Below, piece by piece: positions 1 to 7,190 of a stretch of DNA of 64,000 bases (positions within the stretch are counted from its first letter, which is position 1; every line of letters begins with the position of its first letter). The DNA comes from Actinoallomurus liliacearum (GTDB taxonomy: Bacteria > Actinomycetota > Actinomycetes > Streptosporangiales > Streptosporangiaceae), in assembly GCF_039542035.1 (NCBI RefSeq), contig NZ_BAABHJ010000027.1:1-64000 (forward strand). The letters run 5' to 3'. Below the pieces are notes generated by a model. That model was not told the DNA's origin. It worked only from the letters and a program-made list of their open reading frames with translations, and searched no databases. The translations under genes and the position numbers were made by a program.

Positions 1-69
1 TCAAAGCCCGACACAAGATCGACCTCAGCCGAACGCCAAGATCTACCGGACAGGCCCTAGGCCGGTGGG

Positions 70-561
70 CTACTTCCCGCTTCCCCGATCGGACACGAGG
101 TCGCCTGCCGTCCGCCGTTCCCCCAGCCCGTCGTCCAGCGCGAACAGCAGGTCGATGAGGCTGCGGCGCTGGTCCGCGGACAGCGGCGCGAACAGGTCCT
201 CGCTCGCCTGCCGGCGGGCCTGACGCATCTCCTCCCGTACGGCCAGCCCCGCGTCGGTGAGGTGCAGCCGGATCGCGCGCCGATTCGCCGGATCGACCGC
301 GCGCCGGACGAGGCCGGCCTGCTCCAAGGAGTCGATCACGGTGGTGACCGACCGGGGCACGACGCCGAGACGGTCGGCCAACTCGGTCATCCGCAGCGGC
401 TCCTCGCTGCGAGTGATCATGCGCAACGCCCGCTCCTGGGCGGGCGTGAGACCCAGCGGGGCGAGCCGGGCCAGCTGAGCCCGCCGCAGGCGCTTGGTCA
501 GCCGCTGGAACAGGTCCGCGAGCTGCGCCGACGACTCCTCTTGATCCATGGCGCCGAGCAT
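70..561 (-). CDS. MarR-family transcriptional regulator
   Basis: A 163-residue protein of the usual MarR length. It has a central winged helix-turn-helix: LTPAQERALRMI, then MTELADRLGVVPRSVTTVID as the recognition helix region, and a wing around DPANRRAIRLHLTD. Flanking helices should form the dimer interface. It is transcribed away from the ABC exporter at 612 with 50 bases between the two start codons, the classic layout of a MarR repressor controlling an efflux gene and itself. Two short inverted repeats lie in that gap. The ligand is unknown; drug or phenolic responsiveness is inference from the family. The ATG at 559-561 could be replaced by a second ATG four codons in. Confidence 0.9.
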   Translation of the reverse strand: MLGAMDQEESSAQLADLFQRLTKRLRRAQLARLAPLGLTPAQERALRMITRSEEPLRMTELADRLGVVPRSVTTVIDSLEQAGLVRRAVDPANRRAIRLHLTDAGLAVREEMRQARRQASEDLFAPLSADQRRSLIDLLFALDDGLGERRTAGDLVSDRGSGK

Positions 562-567
562 ACCGGA

Positions 568-607
568 CAGTACTCATACTGAGCCTGGCACATTGTGAGT
601 GTTACTC
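568..607. promoter_or_regulatory. Divergent promoter region with two inverted repeats, likely MarR operators
   Basis: The gap between the MarR and ABC genes holds CAGTA-CTCA-TACTG at 568-581 and GAGT-GTT-ACTC at 597-607. Dyads this short in a 50-bp divergent gap are typical MarR-binding sites. That this MarR protein binds them is inference. Confidence 0.45.
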
Positions 608-611
608 TGCT

Positions 612-2531
612 ATGGCCCGAGAACCACCGAATCGTGAGGCGCCCTTGAACCTCCACTTTCACGAACGTGATCGCCCCTCCCCGCCGGACACCGGCGACTC
701 CGGCGGACCGGCTGCCGGGGACACCGGCGGATCGGCCACATCCGCGCCGCGTGTGCCGCTGCGCCGGATCGTCCGCCTGTTCGGTCCGTACCGCTGGAGC
801 CTGACCTTCGTCGGCCTGCTCGTCGCCGCGTCGTCGCTCGTCTCGCTGCTGAACCCGTTCCTGATCCGCGAGGTGATCGACGTCGCGCTGCCGAAGGGAC
901 GCGTGGGCCTGCTCACCGTGCTCGCCGCGGGAATGATCGTCGTGTCCGTCGCGAACAGCTGCTTCAGCGTGTCGCAGACGTACGTGTCCACGAAGGTCGG
1001 ACAGCGGGTGATGCACGATCTGCGCACCGCGGTCTACGCCCACCTGCAGCGGATGTCGCTCGCCTTCTTCACCCGCACCCGCACCGGCGAGGTCCAGTCC
1101 CGCATCGCCAACGACATCGGCGGCATGCAGGCGACGGTGACCACCACCGCCACCACGCTGGTGTCCAACCTGACGACCGTCGTCGCCACGGTGATCGCGA
1201 TGGCGGCACTGGACTGGCGGCTGACGCTCGTGTCGCTGATCATGATGCCGGCCTTCGTGTGGGTCAGCCGCCGCGTCGGCCGGGAGCGCCGCCGCGTCAC
1301 CCGGATGCGCCAAGCGCAGCTCGCCACGTTGGCCTCGATCGTCCACGAGTCCCTGTCGGTCAGCGGGATCCTGCTCGGACACACGATGGGCCGCTCCCGT
1401 ACGCTCACCGACGCGTTCGCCGCCGAGTCGACGACGCTGTCGGATCTGGAGGTCCGCGCGAACATGGCGGGCCGGTGGCGGCAGTCCATCATCCAGATCG
1501 TCATGTCCTCCATGCCCGCGGTGATCTACTGGGCGACGGGCCTGACCGGCCGGAACGGCCACATGCTGATCTCCATCGGGACGCTGGTGGCCTTCACGAC
1601 GCTCCAGCAGAGCCTGTTCCGGCCCACCGTGCAGCTCCTCCAGGTGGGGGTGGACCTGCAGACCTCGCTCGAGCTGTTCGGCCGCATCTTCGAGTACCTC
1701 GACCTGCCCATCGACGTCGCCGAGCCCGAGCGTCCCGTACGGGTCGGCGAGATCCGCGGTGACGTGCGGCTCCGCGAGGTCGGGTTCCGCTACGGAGCCG
1801 CCGAGGACGACACGCTGAGCGACGTCGACATCGCCGTGCCCGCCGGAAGCAGCCTGGCGGTCGTCGGCGAGACCGGTTCGGGGAAGACCACCCTCAGCTA
1901 CCTCATCCCGCGCCTGTACGACGTGACCTCCGGCAGCGTGACCATCGACGGCGTCGACGTGCGCGACCTGTCCTTCGACGACCTGGCCCGCGCGGTCGGC
2001 GTCGTCTCGCAGGAGACCTACCTCTTCCACGCCTCCGTCGCGGACAACCTGCGGTTCGCCAAGCCGGACGCCACCGACGCCGAGCTCGTCGAGGCGGCGC
2101 GCGTCGCGCAGATCCACGAGCACATCGCCGCCCTGCCGGACGGCTACGACACCCTGGTCGGCGAGCGCGGGTACCGGTTCTCCGGCGGGGAGAAGCAGCG
2201 CCTGGCGATCGCGCGGGCCGTGCTGCGCGACCCGCCGATCCTCGTCCTCGACGAGGCGACGAGCGCGCTCGACACACGGACCGAGCGGGCCGTGCAGGAG
2301 GCGATCGACGCGCTGTCCGCCGGACGCACCACGATCACCATCGCGCACCGGCTGTCCACCATCCGCGGCGCCGACCAGATCGTGGTGCTCGACCACGGGC
2401 ACGTCGTGGAGCGGGGCACCCACGAGAGACTGCTCGCCCTCGGTGGCCGCTACGCCGCCCTCACGCGCCGCGACGCCCGCCTGACCGACGACCCCGCACT
2501 CCGCGAGGAGACCGAGGCCCGCTCCGCCTGA
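612..2531 (+). CDS. ABC exporter, fused permease/ATPase
   Basis: A 639-residue half-transporter of the type I exporter class. The order is a hydrophilic Pro/Gly-rich N-terminus (about 50 residues), a six-helix membrane domain (about 55-340), then a nucleotide-binding domain. Walker A GETGSGKTT is near residue 418, the signature FSGGEKQR near 523, Walker B ILVLDEATS near 545, and the H-loop IAHRLST near 580. It should work as a homodimer exporting a hydrophobic compound, lipid or peptide; the substrate cannot be read from sequence. The divergent MarR gene suggests inducible efflux. No strong ribosome site precedes the ATG at 612. A TTG at 643 after a GAGGCG is an alternative start that removes only non-conserved residues. 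Confidence 0.9.
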   Translation: MAREPPNREAPLNLHFHERDRPSPPDTGDSGGPAAGDTGGSATSAPRVPLRRIVRLFGPYRWSLTFVGLLVAASSLVSLLNPFLIREVIDVALPKGRVGLLTVLAAGMIVVSVANSCFSVSQTYVSTKVGQRVMHDLRTAVYAHLQRMSLAFFTRTRTGEVQSRIANDIGGMQATVTTTATTLVSNLTTVVATVIAMAALDWRLTLVSLIMMPAFVWVSRRVGRERRRVTRMRQAQLATLASIVHESLSVSGILLGHTMGRSRTLTDAFAAESTTLSDLEVRANMAGRWRQSIIQIVMSSMPAVIYWATGLTGRNGHMLISIGTLVAFTTLQQSLFRPTVQLLQVGVDLQTSLELFGRIFEYLDLPIDVAEPERPVRVGEIRGDVRLREVGFRYGAAEDDTLSDVDIAVPAGSSLAVVGETGSGKTTLSYLIPRLYDVTSGSVTIDGVDVRDLSFDDLARAVGVVSQETYLFHASVADNLRFAKPDATDAELVEAARVAQIHEHIAALPDGYDTLVGERGYRFSGGEKQRLAIARAVLRDPPILVLDEATSALDTRTERAVQEAIDALSAGRTTITIAHRLSTIRGADQIVVLDHGHVVERGTHERLLALGGRYAALTRRDARLTDDPALREETEARSA

Positions 2532-2564
2532 GCACCGGCGCGCCGCGCCAAGAGGAAACCCCGG

Positions 2565-3125
2565 TCACCGACCGTCCCCCGGCGCGGCGGGCTCCCCTGG
2601 CGCGGCCGGATCCCGGAGCGCGGCGGGCTCGCCCGCCGGATCCGCCGGGGCGGCCGCGCGTGCAAGGATCTCCCGTTGCCGGCGCCAGGCCGTGAGGGTC
2701 GTCGCGCGGTCGGGCTCGTCGGGCCGGAACATGATGCCGCTGGTGACCGGCATGCCGACGTGCACGTCGGACTCGACACCGGTCACGGTCAGCTCGAAGC
2801 AGTCCGGTCCGGTCGGCTCCGGCAGTGTCAGGTGACGCGGCGTGGCCCGTACGTAGATCACGGACCCGGGCGAGACGGCTCCGAGGAGTACGGTGCCGCC
2901 TCGGCCGAGGTTGCGCGCGGTCCGCGTGCCGCGCCACAGCGCCACTCGGAGCGTTCGCTCGTCCCGTACGAACAGCTCGCCGACGCTGAGCATGCAGATT
3001 CGCGGCGCTCCGTCCGGATCCGTGGTGATCAGCAGGAAGGCGGGCTGGTCCGGCGCGACGAGCGCTTCGTCGCCCAGCGCCTGAACGAGCTCGTCCGGAA
3101 GGCGGTTTCCGAGCGATTCGGCCAT
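2565..3125 (-). CDS. Pyridoxamine 5'-phosphate oxidase-like FMN-binding protein
   Basis: A 186-residue protein with the split beta-barrel pattern of the PNPOx-like superfamily: FLLITTDPDGAPRICMLSV near residue 30 and LWRGTRTARNL near residue 65. The last 30 residues are Ala/Pro/Gly-rich and look like a disordered tail. It lies 47 bases downstream of the zinc-ribbon gene of the hydroxyarylic acid decarboxylase set and is probably the last gene of that operon. The family includes flavin reductases, F420-dependent enzymes and heme proteins, so the reaction is open. A role with prenylated-FMN enzymes is tempting but is only inference from position. Confidence 0.75.
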   Translation of the reverse strand: MAESLGNRLPDELVQALGDEALVAPDQPAFLLITTDPDGAPRICMLSVGELFVRDERTLRVALWRGTRTARNLGRGGTVLLGAVSPGSVIYVRATPRHLTLPEPTGPDCFELTVTGVESDVHVGMPVTSGIMFRPDEPDRATTLTAWRRQREILARAAAPADPAGEPAALRDPAAPGEPAAPGDGR

Positions 3126-3172
3126 GTCGATCGGTCCCTCACGTCCATCGTACGGGCCCGGGACCCCCCGGC

Positions 3173-3421
3173 TCAGCGGCGTCGCGGCGGGACGGTCGGG
3201 ATCGCGGGGAGGCTCGGGATCTCAGCTGGATCGATCTTGAACTCCGCCGGGTAGCTCTGCGGGTCGGTCGCCGAGCGCGGCTCGGTCGAACGCCAGCTGT
3301 AGATACAGGTGTCGCAGATGTACATCGTCCACCGGCCGGGCACGGGCGAGGTGGTCAGGATCCGGACGTTCTCCGTGTCACACCGCGGGCAGGTCGTGAC
3401 GTTGACGGTGGCGTCGGTCAT
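3173..3421 (-). CDS. vdcD: Non-oxidative hydroxyarylic acid decarboxylase subunit D, small zinc ribbon
   Basis: An 82-residue protein with two CxxC-type pairs, CPRCDTENV near residue 12 and CDTCIYSWR near residue 37, followed by a Pro-rich tail ending PTVPPRRR. This matches the small D subunit of the vanillate/4-hydroxybenzoate decarboxylase (VdcBCD) systems, which accompanies the UbiD-like C subunit. The start codon overlaps the stop of the C-subunit gene as ATGA (3418-3421), so the two are translationally coupled. The exact role of D subunits is not settled; a structural zinc is likely from the four cysteines. Confidence 0.8.
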   Translation of the reverse strand: MTDATVNVTTCPRCDTENVRILTTSPVPGRWTMYICDTCIYSWRSTEPRSATDPQSYPAEFKIDPAEIPSLPAIPTVPPRRR

Positions 3422-4839
3422 TTCAGCAGTCCCTTGATGATGTTCTCCCAGTCGGCGGTGCCCTCGGGGTCGCCCACCACCTGGGAGTAGTGACCGCGCT
3501 CCTCAGGCGCGATCGGGGTGGTGGCGTCGAGGATGACCTTGTGAGTGATCCCGGCCGGGTCGGAGCTGGGATCGAGCGCGAGCACCGAGAGATTCGGGAT
3601 CGTCACGGTGTCGTGCAGCGGGTGGTAGTGCACCGACAGTGCCCACATCACCTGCGCGAGGTTGAACGGGTCGATGTCGTCGTCGACCAGGATGATCACC
3701 TTGCAGTAGGCAAGGCCGTGCGGGACGGTCATGGCCCGCATGCCGACCGCCTTGGCGAACCCGCCGAAGCGCTGCTTGACCGAGATGATGCCGAGCAGGC
3801 CCTGGGTGTACATGGCGTTCACCGCCGCCACCTCGGGGAACTCCGCCTTCAGCTGCCGGTACAGCGGCACGCTCGTGTTCAGCGCGAGGGTGTAGTCCAT
3901 CTCCGTCCACGGCATGCCGAGGTACAGGTGCTCGAAGATCGGGTTCCGGCGGTGCGTCACGCGTTGCACGCGGACGACCGGCTGACGCCGCGCGCCGGAG
4001 TAGTGCCCGGTGAACTCCCCGAACGGCCCCTCGATCTCCCGCTCCCCGGCGAGGATCTCGCCCTCGATGACGACCTCGGAGCCCCACGGCACGTCCAGGC
4101 CCGTCAGCGGCGCCTTGGTGATCCGGTACGGAGCGCCCTGGATCGCGGCCGCCATCTCGTACTCGGACTGGTCGTAGGCGAGCGGCATGCCGGCCACCGT
4201 GGTGATCACGGGCTCGTTGCCGAGGGCGATCGCGATGGGCAGGTTCTCGCCGCGCTCCTCCGCCCGCTGCAGATGCAGTCCGAGATCGTGCGCGGCGAGC
4301 GGCTGGATGCCGAGCCGGGCCTTGTCCTTGACCTGAATCCGGTAGATACCGACGTTCTGCTTGCCGAAGTGTTCCGGGTCGTCGGGGTCCCGGCTGACGA
4401 CGGCGCCCTTGTCGATGTAGCAGCCGACGTCGTAGCCGTTAAGGCGGAACAACGGCAGCAGGTGGAACAGGTCGATGTCCTCGGTTACGGTCACCTCCTG
4501 CCAGGGCGCGTCGTCGCGCCGCTCGACCGGGCCGGGAAACGCGTCCCAGCGGCCGGCGAACTCGAAGAACTGGTCCTTGACCGAGGTGCTCTTGTCCAGG
4601 CCGAGCATGAGGGCGTGGTTCGGCCAGGACCCGACGACGTTGAGGGCGACGCGCGCGTTGCCGGGCTCGTACCCGTTGATGTTGTCGAACAGCAGGGCCG
4701 GACCGCGGTCGGTGAGATTGGCGGTCGCGCGGGCCGCCGCGCCGAGGTCGGGTTCGGGGTCGACGCGTTCGGAGTAGGTGAGCAGTTGACCGTCGCGATC
4801 GAGTGCCCGGAGGAACTCGCGCAGGTCGGCGTAGGCCAT
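3418..4839 (-). CDS. vdcC: UbiD-family decarboxylase, hydroxyarylic acid decarboxylase subunit C
   Basis: A 473-residue UbiD-family enzyme of normal length that should use prenylated FMN for reversible decarboxylation of an aromatic acid such as vanillate or 4-hydroxybenzoate. Visible hallmarks are ADLREFLRALDRDGQLL at the N-terminus, the cofactor region KQNVGIYRIQVKDKARLGI near residue 160, the catalytic EGEILAGEREIEGPFGEFTGH stretch near residue 255 and LVDDDIDPFNLAQVMWAL near residue 385. It sits between the UbiX-like prenyltransferase that makes its cofactor and the D subunit. The B-C-D order matches Streptomyces VdcBCD. The precise aromatic substrate is not decidable from the sequence. 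Confidence 0.9.
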   Translation of the reverse strand: MAYADLREFLRALDRDGQLLTYSERVDPEPDLGAAARATANLTDRGPALLFDNINGYEPGNARVALNVVGSWPNHALMLGLDKSTSVKDQFFEFAGRWDAFPGPVERRDDAPWQEVTVTEDIDLFHLLPLFRLNGYDVGCYIDKGAVVSRDPDDPEHFGKQNVGIYRIQVKDKARLGIQPLAAHDLGLHLQRAEERGENLPIAIALGNEPVITTVAGMPLAYDQSEYEMAAAIQGAPYRITKAPLTGLDVPWGSEVVIEGEILAGEREIEGPFGEFTGHYSGARRQPVVRVQRVTHRRNPIFEHLYLGMPWTEMDYTLALNTSVPLYRQLKAEFPEVAAVNAMYTQGLLGIISVKQRFGGFAKAVGMRAMTVPHGLAYCKVIILVDDDIDPFNLAQVMWALSVHYHPLHDTVTIPNLSVLALDPSSDPAGITHKVILDATTPIAPEERGHYSQVVGDPEGTADWENIIKGLLK

Positions 4840-4912
4840 TGTTCGGATCTTCCTTTACATGAGGGAACCGTCACCTGGGCGGTCGTTCCGGTGAGGCGGT
4901 GGAGCGGCCTGT

Positions 4913-5524
4913 TCAGGCGGTCGCGGCCACGGGGTCGTCGTTCACCGCGCCCCGGCGCGGGTCCGGTCGCATTCCGGACCACCGGCGGACGGTCGGCAGT
5001 TCGAGTCCGAACTGATCAAGCGTGCGTCCGACGATGTGGTCGACGACCTCGGCGAGGCTCGACGGATGGTTGTAGAACGCGAGTGCGGGCGGCAGGACCG
5101 TCGCGCCCATCTGGGACAGCGCCAGCAGGTTCTCGAGGTGGATGGTCGACAGCGGCGTCTCGCGGGCGAGCAGGACCAGCCGGCGACGTTCCTTGAGCGT
5201 GACGTCCGCGGCCCGGCCGATCAGGCCGTCGGCGTAGCCGGTCCGGATGCCGGCGACCGTCTTCATGCTGCACGGCGCGACGATCATGCCGTCCGTGCGG
5301 AACGAGCCGCTGGAGATCGCCGCCCCCTGGTCGTCCGGCGAATAGCTGACGTCGGCCAGGTCGGTCACCTGGCGCACGGTGTACGGCGTCTCCTCCGCGA
5401 TGGTGGCGCGAGCCCAGCGGCTCACCACCAGATGGGTCTCCACGTCGAGATCACGCAGGGCGGACAGGAGGCGCACCCCGATGATCGCGCCGGTGGCCCC
5501 CGTCATGGCGACGACGAGTCGCAC
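4913..5524 (-). CDS. vdcB: UbiX-like flavin prenyltransferase, hydroxyarylic acid decarboxylase subunit B
   Basis: UbiX-family enzyme that prenylates FMN to supply cofactor to the UbiD partner downstream. I place the start at a GTG (5522-5524), five bases after a GGGAGG, giving 203 residues; an upstream ATG would add 26 residues of non-family sequence. Family marks are VVAMTGATGAIIGVRLL at the N-terminus, SSGSFRTDGMIVAPCSMKT mid-protein, and LIGRAADVTLKERRRLVLL with ETPLSTIHLENLLALSQMGA near the C-terminus. The 73-base gap to vdcC is in the same direction, so one transcript is likely. The inverted repeat at 5557-5580 is 33 bases upstream. Confidence 0.9.
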   Translation of the reverse strand: MRLVVAMTGATGAIIGVRLLSALRDLDVETHLVVSRWARATIAEETPYTVRQVTDLADVSYSPDDQGAAISSGSFRTDGMIVAPCSMKTVAGIRTGYADGLIGRAADVTLKERRRLVLLARETPLSTIHLENLLALSQMGATVLPPALAFYNHPSSLAEVVDHIVGRTLDQFGLELPTVRRWSGMRPDPRRGAVNDDPVAATA

Positions 5525-5556
5525 GGCAACCTCCCAGGTGCAGATGTGCGACGCAC

Positions 5557-5580
5557 AGTTAGTACGTGTACGTCCTAACT
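5557..5580. promoter_or_regulatory. 24-bp inverted repeat upstream of vdcB, candidate MarR operator
   Basis: AGTTAG at 5557-5562 and CTAACT at 5575-5580 form perfect 6-bp arms around 12 bases that themselves contain ACGTGTACGT. A related half, ACGTCCTAT, recurs about 35 bases further upstream. The site lies just upstream of the vdcB start, where a repressor such as the MarR protein at 6448 could block the operon promoter. Binding is inferred. Confidence 0.5.
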
Positions 5581-5638
5581 CGGTCCACGATACTCCGTGC
5601 ACGTCCTATTACCAATTCGGCCCGGAAACCGCGTCCGC

Positions 5639-6274
5639 TCAGGGCGTCCCGGTGTGCTCGCGGCGGGCGGGCGTGCTGACGCCGTCCCAGCGGTACCGCT
5701 CGGTATGCTGCAGCCCGAGCAGCTGGAGCAGCCGCTCGACGAGCTCATCCTGCAGCTCGGCCAGCGTCTCCGGCACGTTGTAGTACGTGGGGATCATCGG
5801 ATAGACGATGGCACCCGCCTCGGTGACCGCGACCATGTTGCGAAGGTGGGCGAGGTGCAGCGGGGTCTCCCGCAGGCAGAGCACGAGCCTGCGGCGCTCC
5901 TTCAGCGTGACGTCGGCGGCGCGTTCGATCAGGTCGAGCGCCAGCCCATGGGCGATCCGGCCGAGCACCCCGGCGGCGCACGGCAGGATCACCATCGCGT
6001 CGGACGGGTAGCTCCCGCTGGTCACCGGGCCGGAGAGATCCGCCGGATCGAGCAGCCGCACCTTCGGCGACGTGGCCCCCAGCGCCTGGACGACCGAGTC
6101 GGGGTCCTCCTGCGTACCGAACTCCAGCGCCGCCAGCTTGCGGCCGTTGGCCGACACGAGAAGGTCGACATGGGTGACGCGGTCGTCCTCCTGGAGGGCG
6201 GCCAACAGCCGCTTGGACGCGCCGACTCCGCCGGCGCCGGTCACCGCGACCGTGATCCTCCGGTTCTCGGGCAT
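5639..6274 (-). CDS. Second UbiX-like flavin prenyltransferase/flavoprotein
   Basis: A 211-residue UbiX paralogue in tandem with vdcB. The start is the ATG at 6274, preceded by GGGGGAG; an open frame extends 32 codons further without family similarity. It keeps RITVAVTGAGGVGASKRLL at the N-terminus, SGSYPSDAMVILPCAAG mid-protein and DLIERAADVTLKERRRLVL plus ETPLHLAHLRNMVAVTEAGA. The first glycine loop reads GAGGVG rather than the GASG/GATG usual in UbiX, and the insert around SANGRKLAALEFGT is longer. It may be a second prenyltransferase of different specificity or a redox flavoprotein. It probably belongs to the same aromatic acid operon, although the operator-like repeat lies between it and vdcB. 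Confidence 0.8.
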   Translation of the reverse strand: MPENRRITVAVTGAGGVGASKRLLAALQEDDRVTHVDLLVSANGRKLAALEFGTQEDPDSVVQALGATSPKVRLLDPADLSGPVTSGSYPSDAMVILPCAAGVLGRIAHGLALDLIERAADVTLKERRRLVLCLRETPLHLAHLRNMVAVTEAGAIVYPMIPTYYNVPETLAELQDELVERLLQLLGLQHTERYRWDGVSTPARREHTGTP

Positions 6275-6447
6275 GATGTCCGCTCCCCCATGAGCACAGG
6301 AAGATGCCTCCGCGGAGGCCGACCTCGCAAGGGTTCCCGCGCGCGAGCCGGCGAAAACCTGCCCGCCCACACCTCAGAGGCGCCCTGACCAGCGCAGAGG
6401 CATCCTGCAGCGGGCCGTGGCCCCGGGGGCCACCGAGCACGCGGGGC

Positions 6448-6957
6448 CTACTGTGGTCCCTCCACCTCTACGTTCAGCACGCGGTGCGCGATCCGGAAGA
6501 ACCCCTCGCGTTCGTCCGCGGTCAGCGTCGCGAGCAGGCGCTCGTCGACCTGTGCGGCGAACGGCGCGGCTTTGATCACCATCTGCCGGCCCTCCGGGGT
6601 GAGGTCCACCAGTTTGCGCCGGGCGTCGGCGGAATCCCGCCTGATCACGAGAAGACCGCGCCCGCGCAGGCGTTCGACGATGGGGGCGGCCGTGGACTTG
6701 TCGAGCCCCGCGTGCTGCCCGAGCGTGCCCTGGTCCATGCTGCCGTGCCGGTACAGCGTGCCGAGCACCGTGAACTGCGGGCCGGTGAGGTCGCAGGGCA
6801 TCATGTCCTGCCATATCCGAGTGCGGAGCTGGAACAACCGCCGGATGAGGTGACCGGCGCCGCTGGTCCCCTGATCGACCAATGACCGCATCTCCGCGTC
6901 GCCCCCGGCCGCCGCATGGGGACCGGAAGCCGCGGGCCCGCCGTCCGCACCGGTCAT
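6448..6957 (-). CDS. MarR-family regulator, likely of the decarboxylase operon
   Basis: MarR-type winged-helix regulator of 169 residues from the ATG at 6957, chosen because AAGGAG stands seven bases upstream; a longer frame to 7044 has no such site. The DNA-binding part runs CDLTGPQFTVLGTLYRHGSM, DQGTLGQHAGLDKSTAAPIV and a wing around RDSADARRKLVDLT. It lies 173 bases upstream of the second UbiX gene in the same direction, so it may head the same transcription unit. MarR proteins beside phenolic-acid decarboxylase genes commonly sense the phenolic substrate; that role is inferred here. Confidence 0.85.
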   Translation of the reverse strand: MTGADGGPAASGPHAAAGGDAEMRSLVDQGTSGAGHLIRRLFQLRTRIWQDMMPCDLTGPQFTVLGTLYRHGSMDQGTLGQHAGLDKSTAAPIVERLRGRGLLVIRRDSADARRKLVDLTPEGRQMVIKAAPFAAQVDERLLATLTADEREGFFRIAHRVLNVEVEGPQ

Positions 6958-7109
6958 GCGGCCACTCCTTCGCTCATCGGACGTGCACGGAGTATAGAGG
7001 GCGGGCTCTTCGGCGAGGCCGCCCGGAGGGCGGAACCGCGCCACCCGCGGACGGCCTTCCGGCGATCGCCGGGTCGGTTCTCCCTCATGGCCGACTCATG
7101 ACAAATGCC

Positions 7110-7156
7110 TTGACGCACCCTGAACCCTGGCATAAGAACCAGGCGACAACGTTGTC
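7110..7156 (+). promoter_or_regulatory. Promoter with overlapping LacI-type operator for the GH92 gene
   Basis: TTGACG at 7110-7115 is followed 15-17 bases later by an AT-rich CATAAGAA that can serve as a -10 region. Immediately downstream is the perfect 12-bp palindrome GACAACGTTGTC (7145-7156). A palindrome with central CG is the hallmark of LacI-family operators in actinomycete sugar genes. Its place over the presumed start of transcription suggests repression until a glycan-derived sugar is present. The regulator gene is not in this window. Confidence 0.55.
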
Positions 7157-7190
7157 ATCGCCCTATCTCCCTCCGCGAAAGGGCAGCCGG

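Noticed and set aside
498..2423. 641-codon open frame antisense to the ABC exporter
   Set aside because: Composition is His/Asp/Arg/Gly-biased with no domain; it mirrors the exporter in high-GC sequence.
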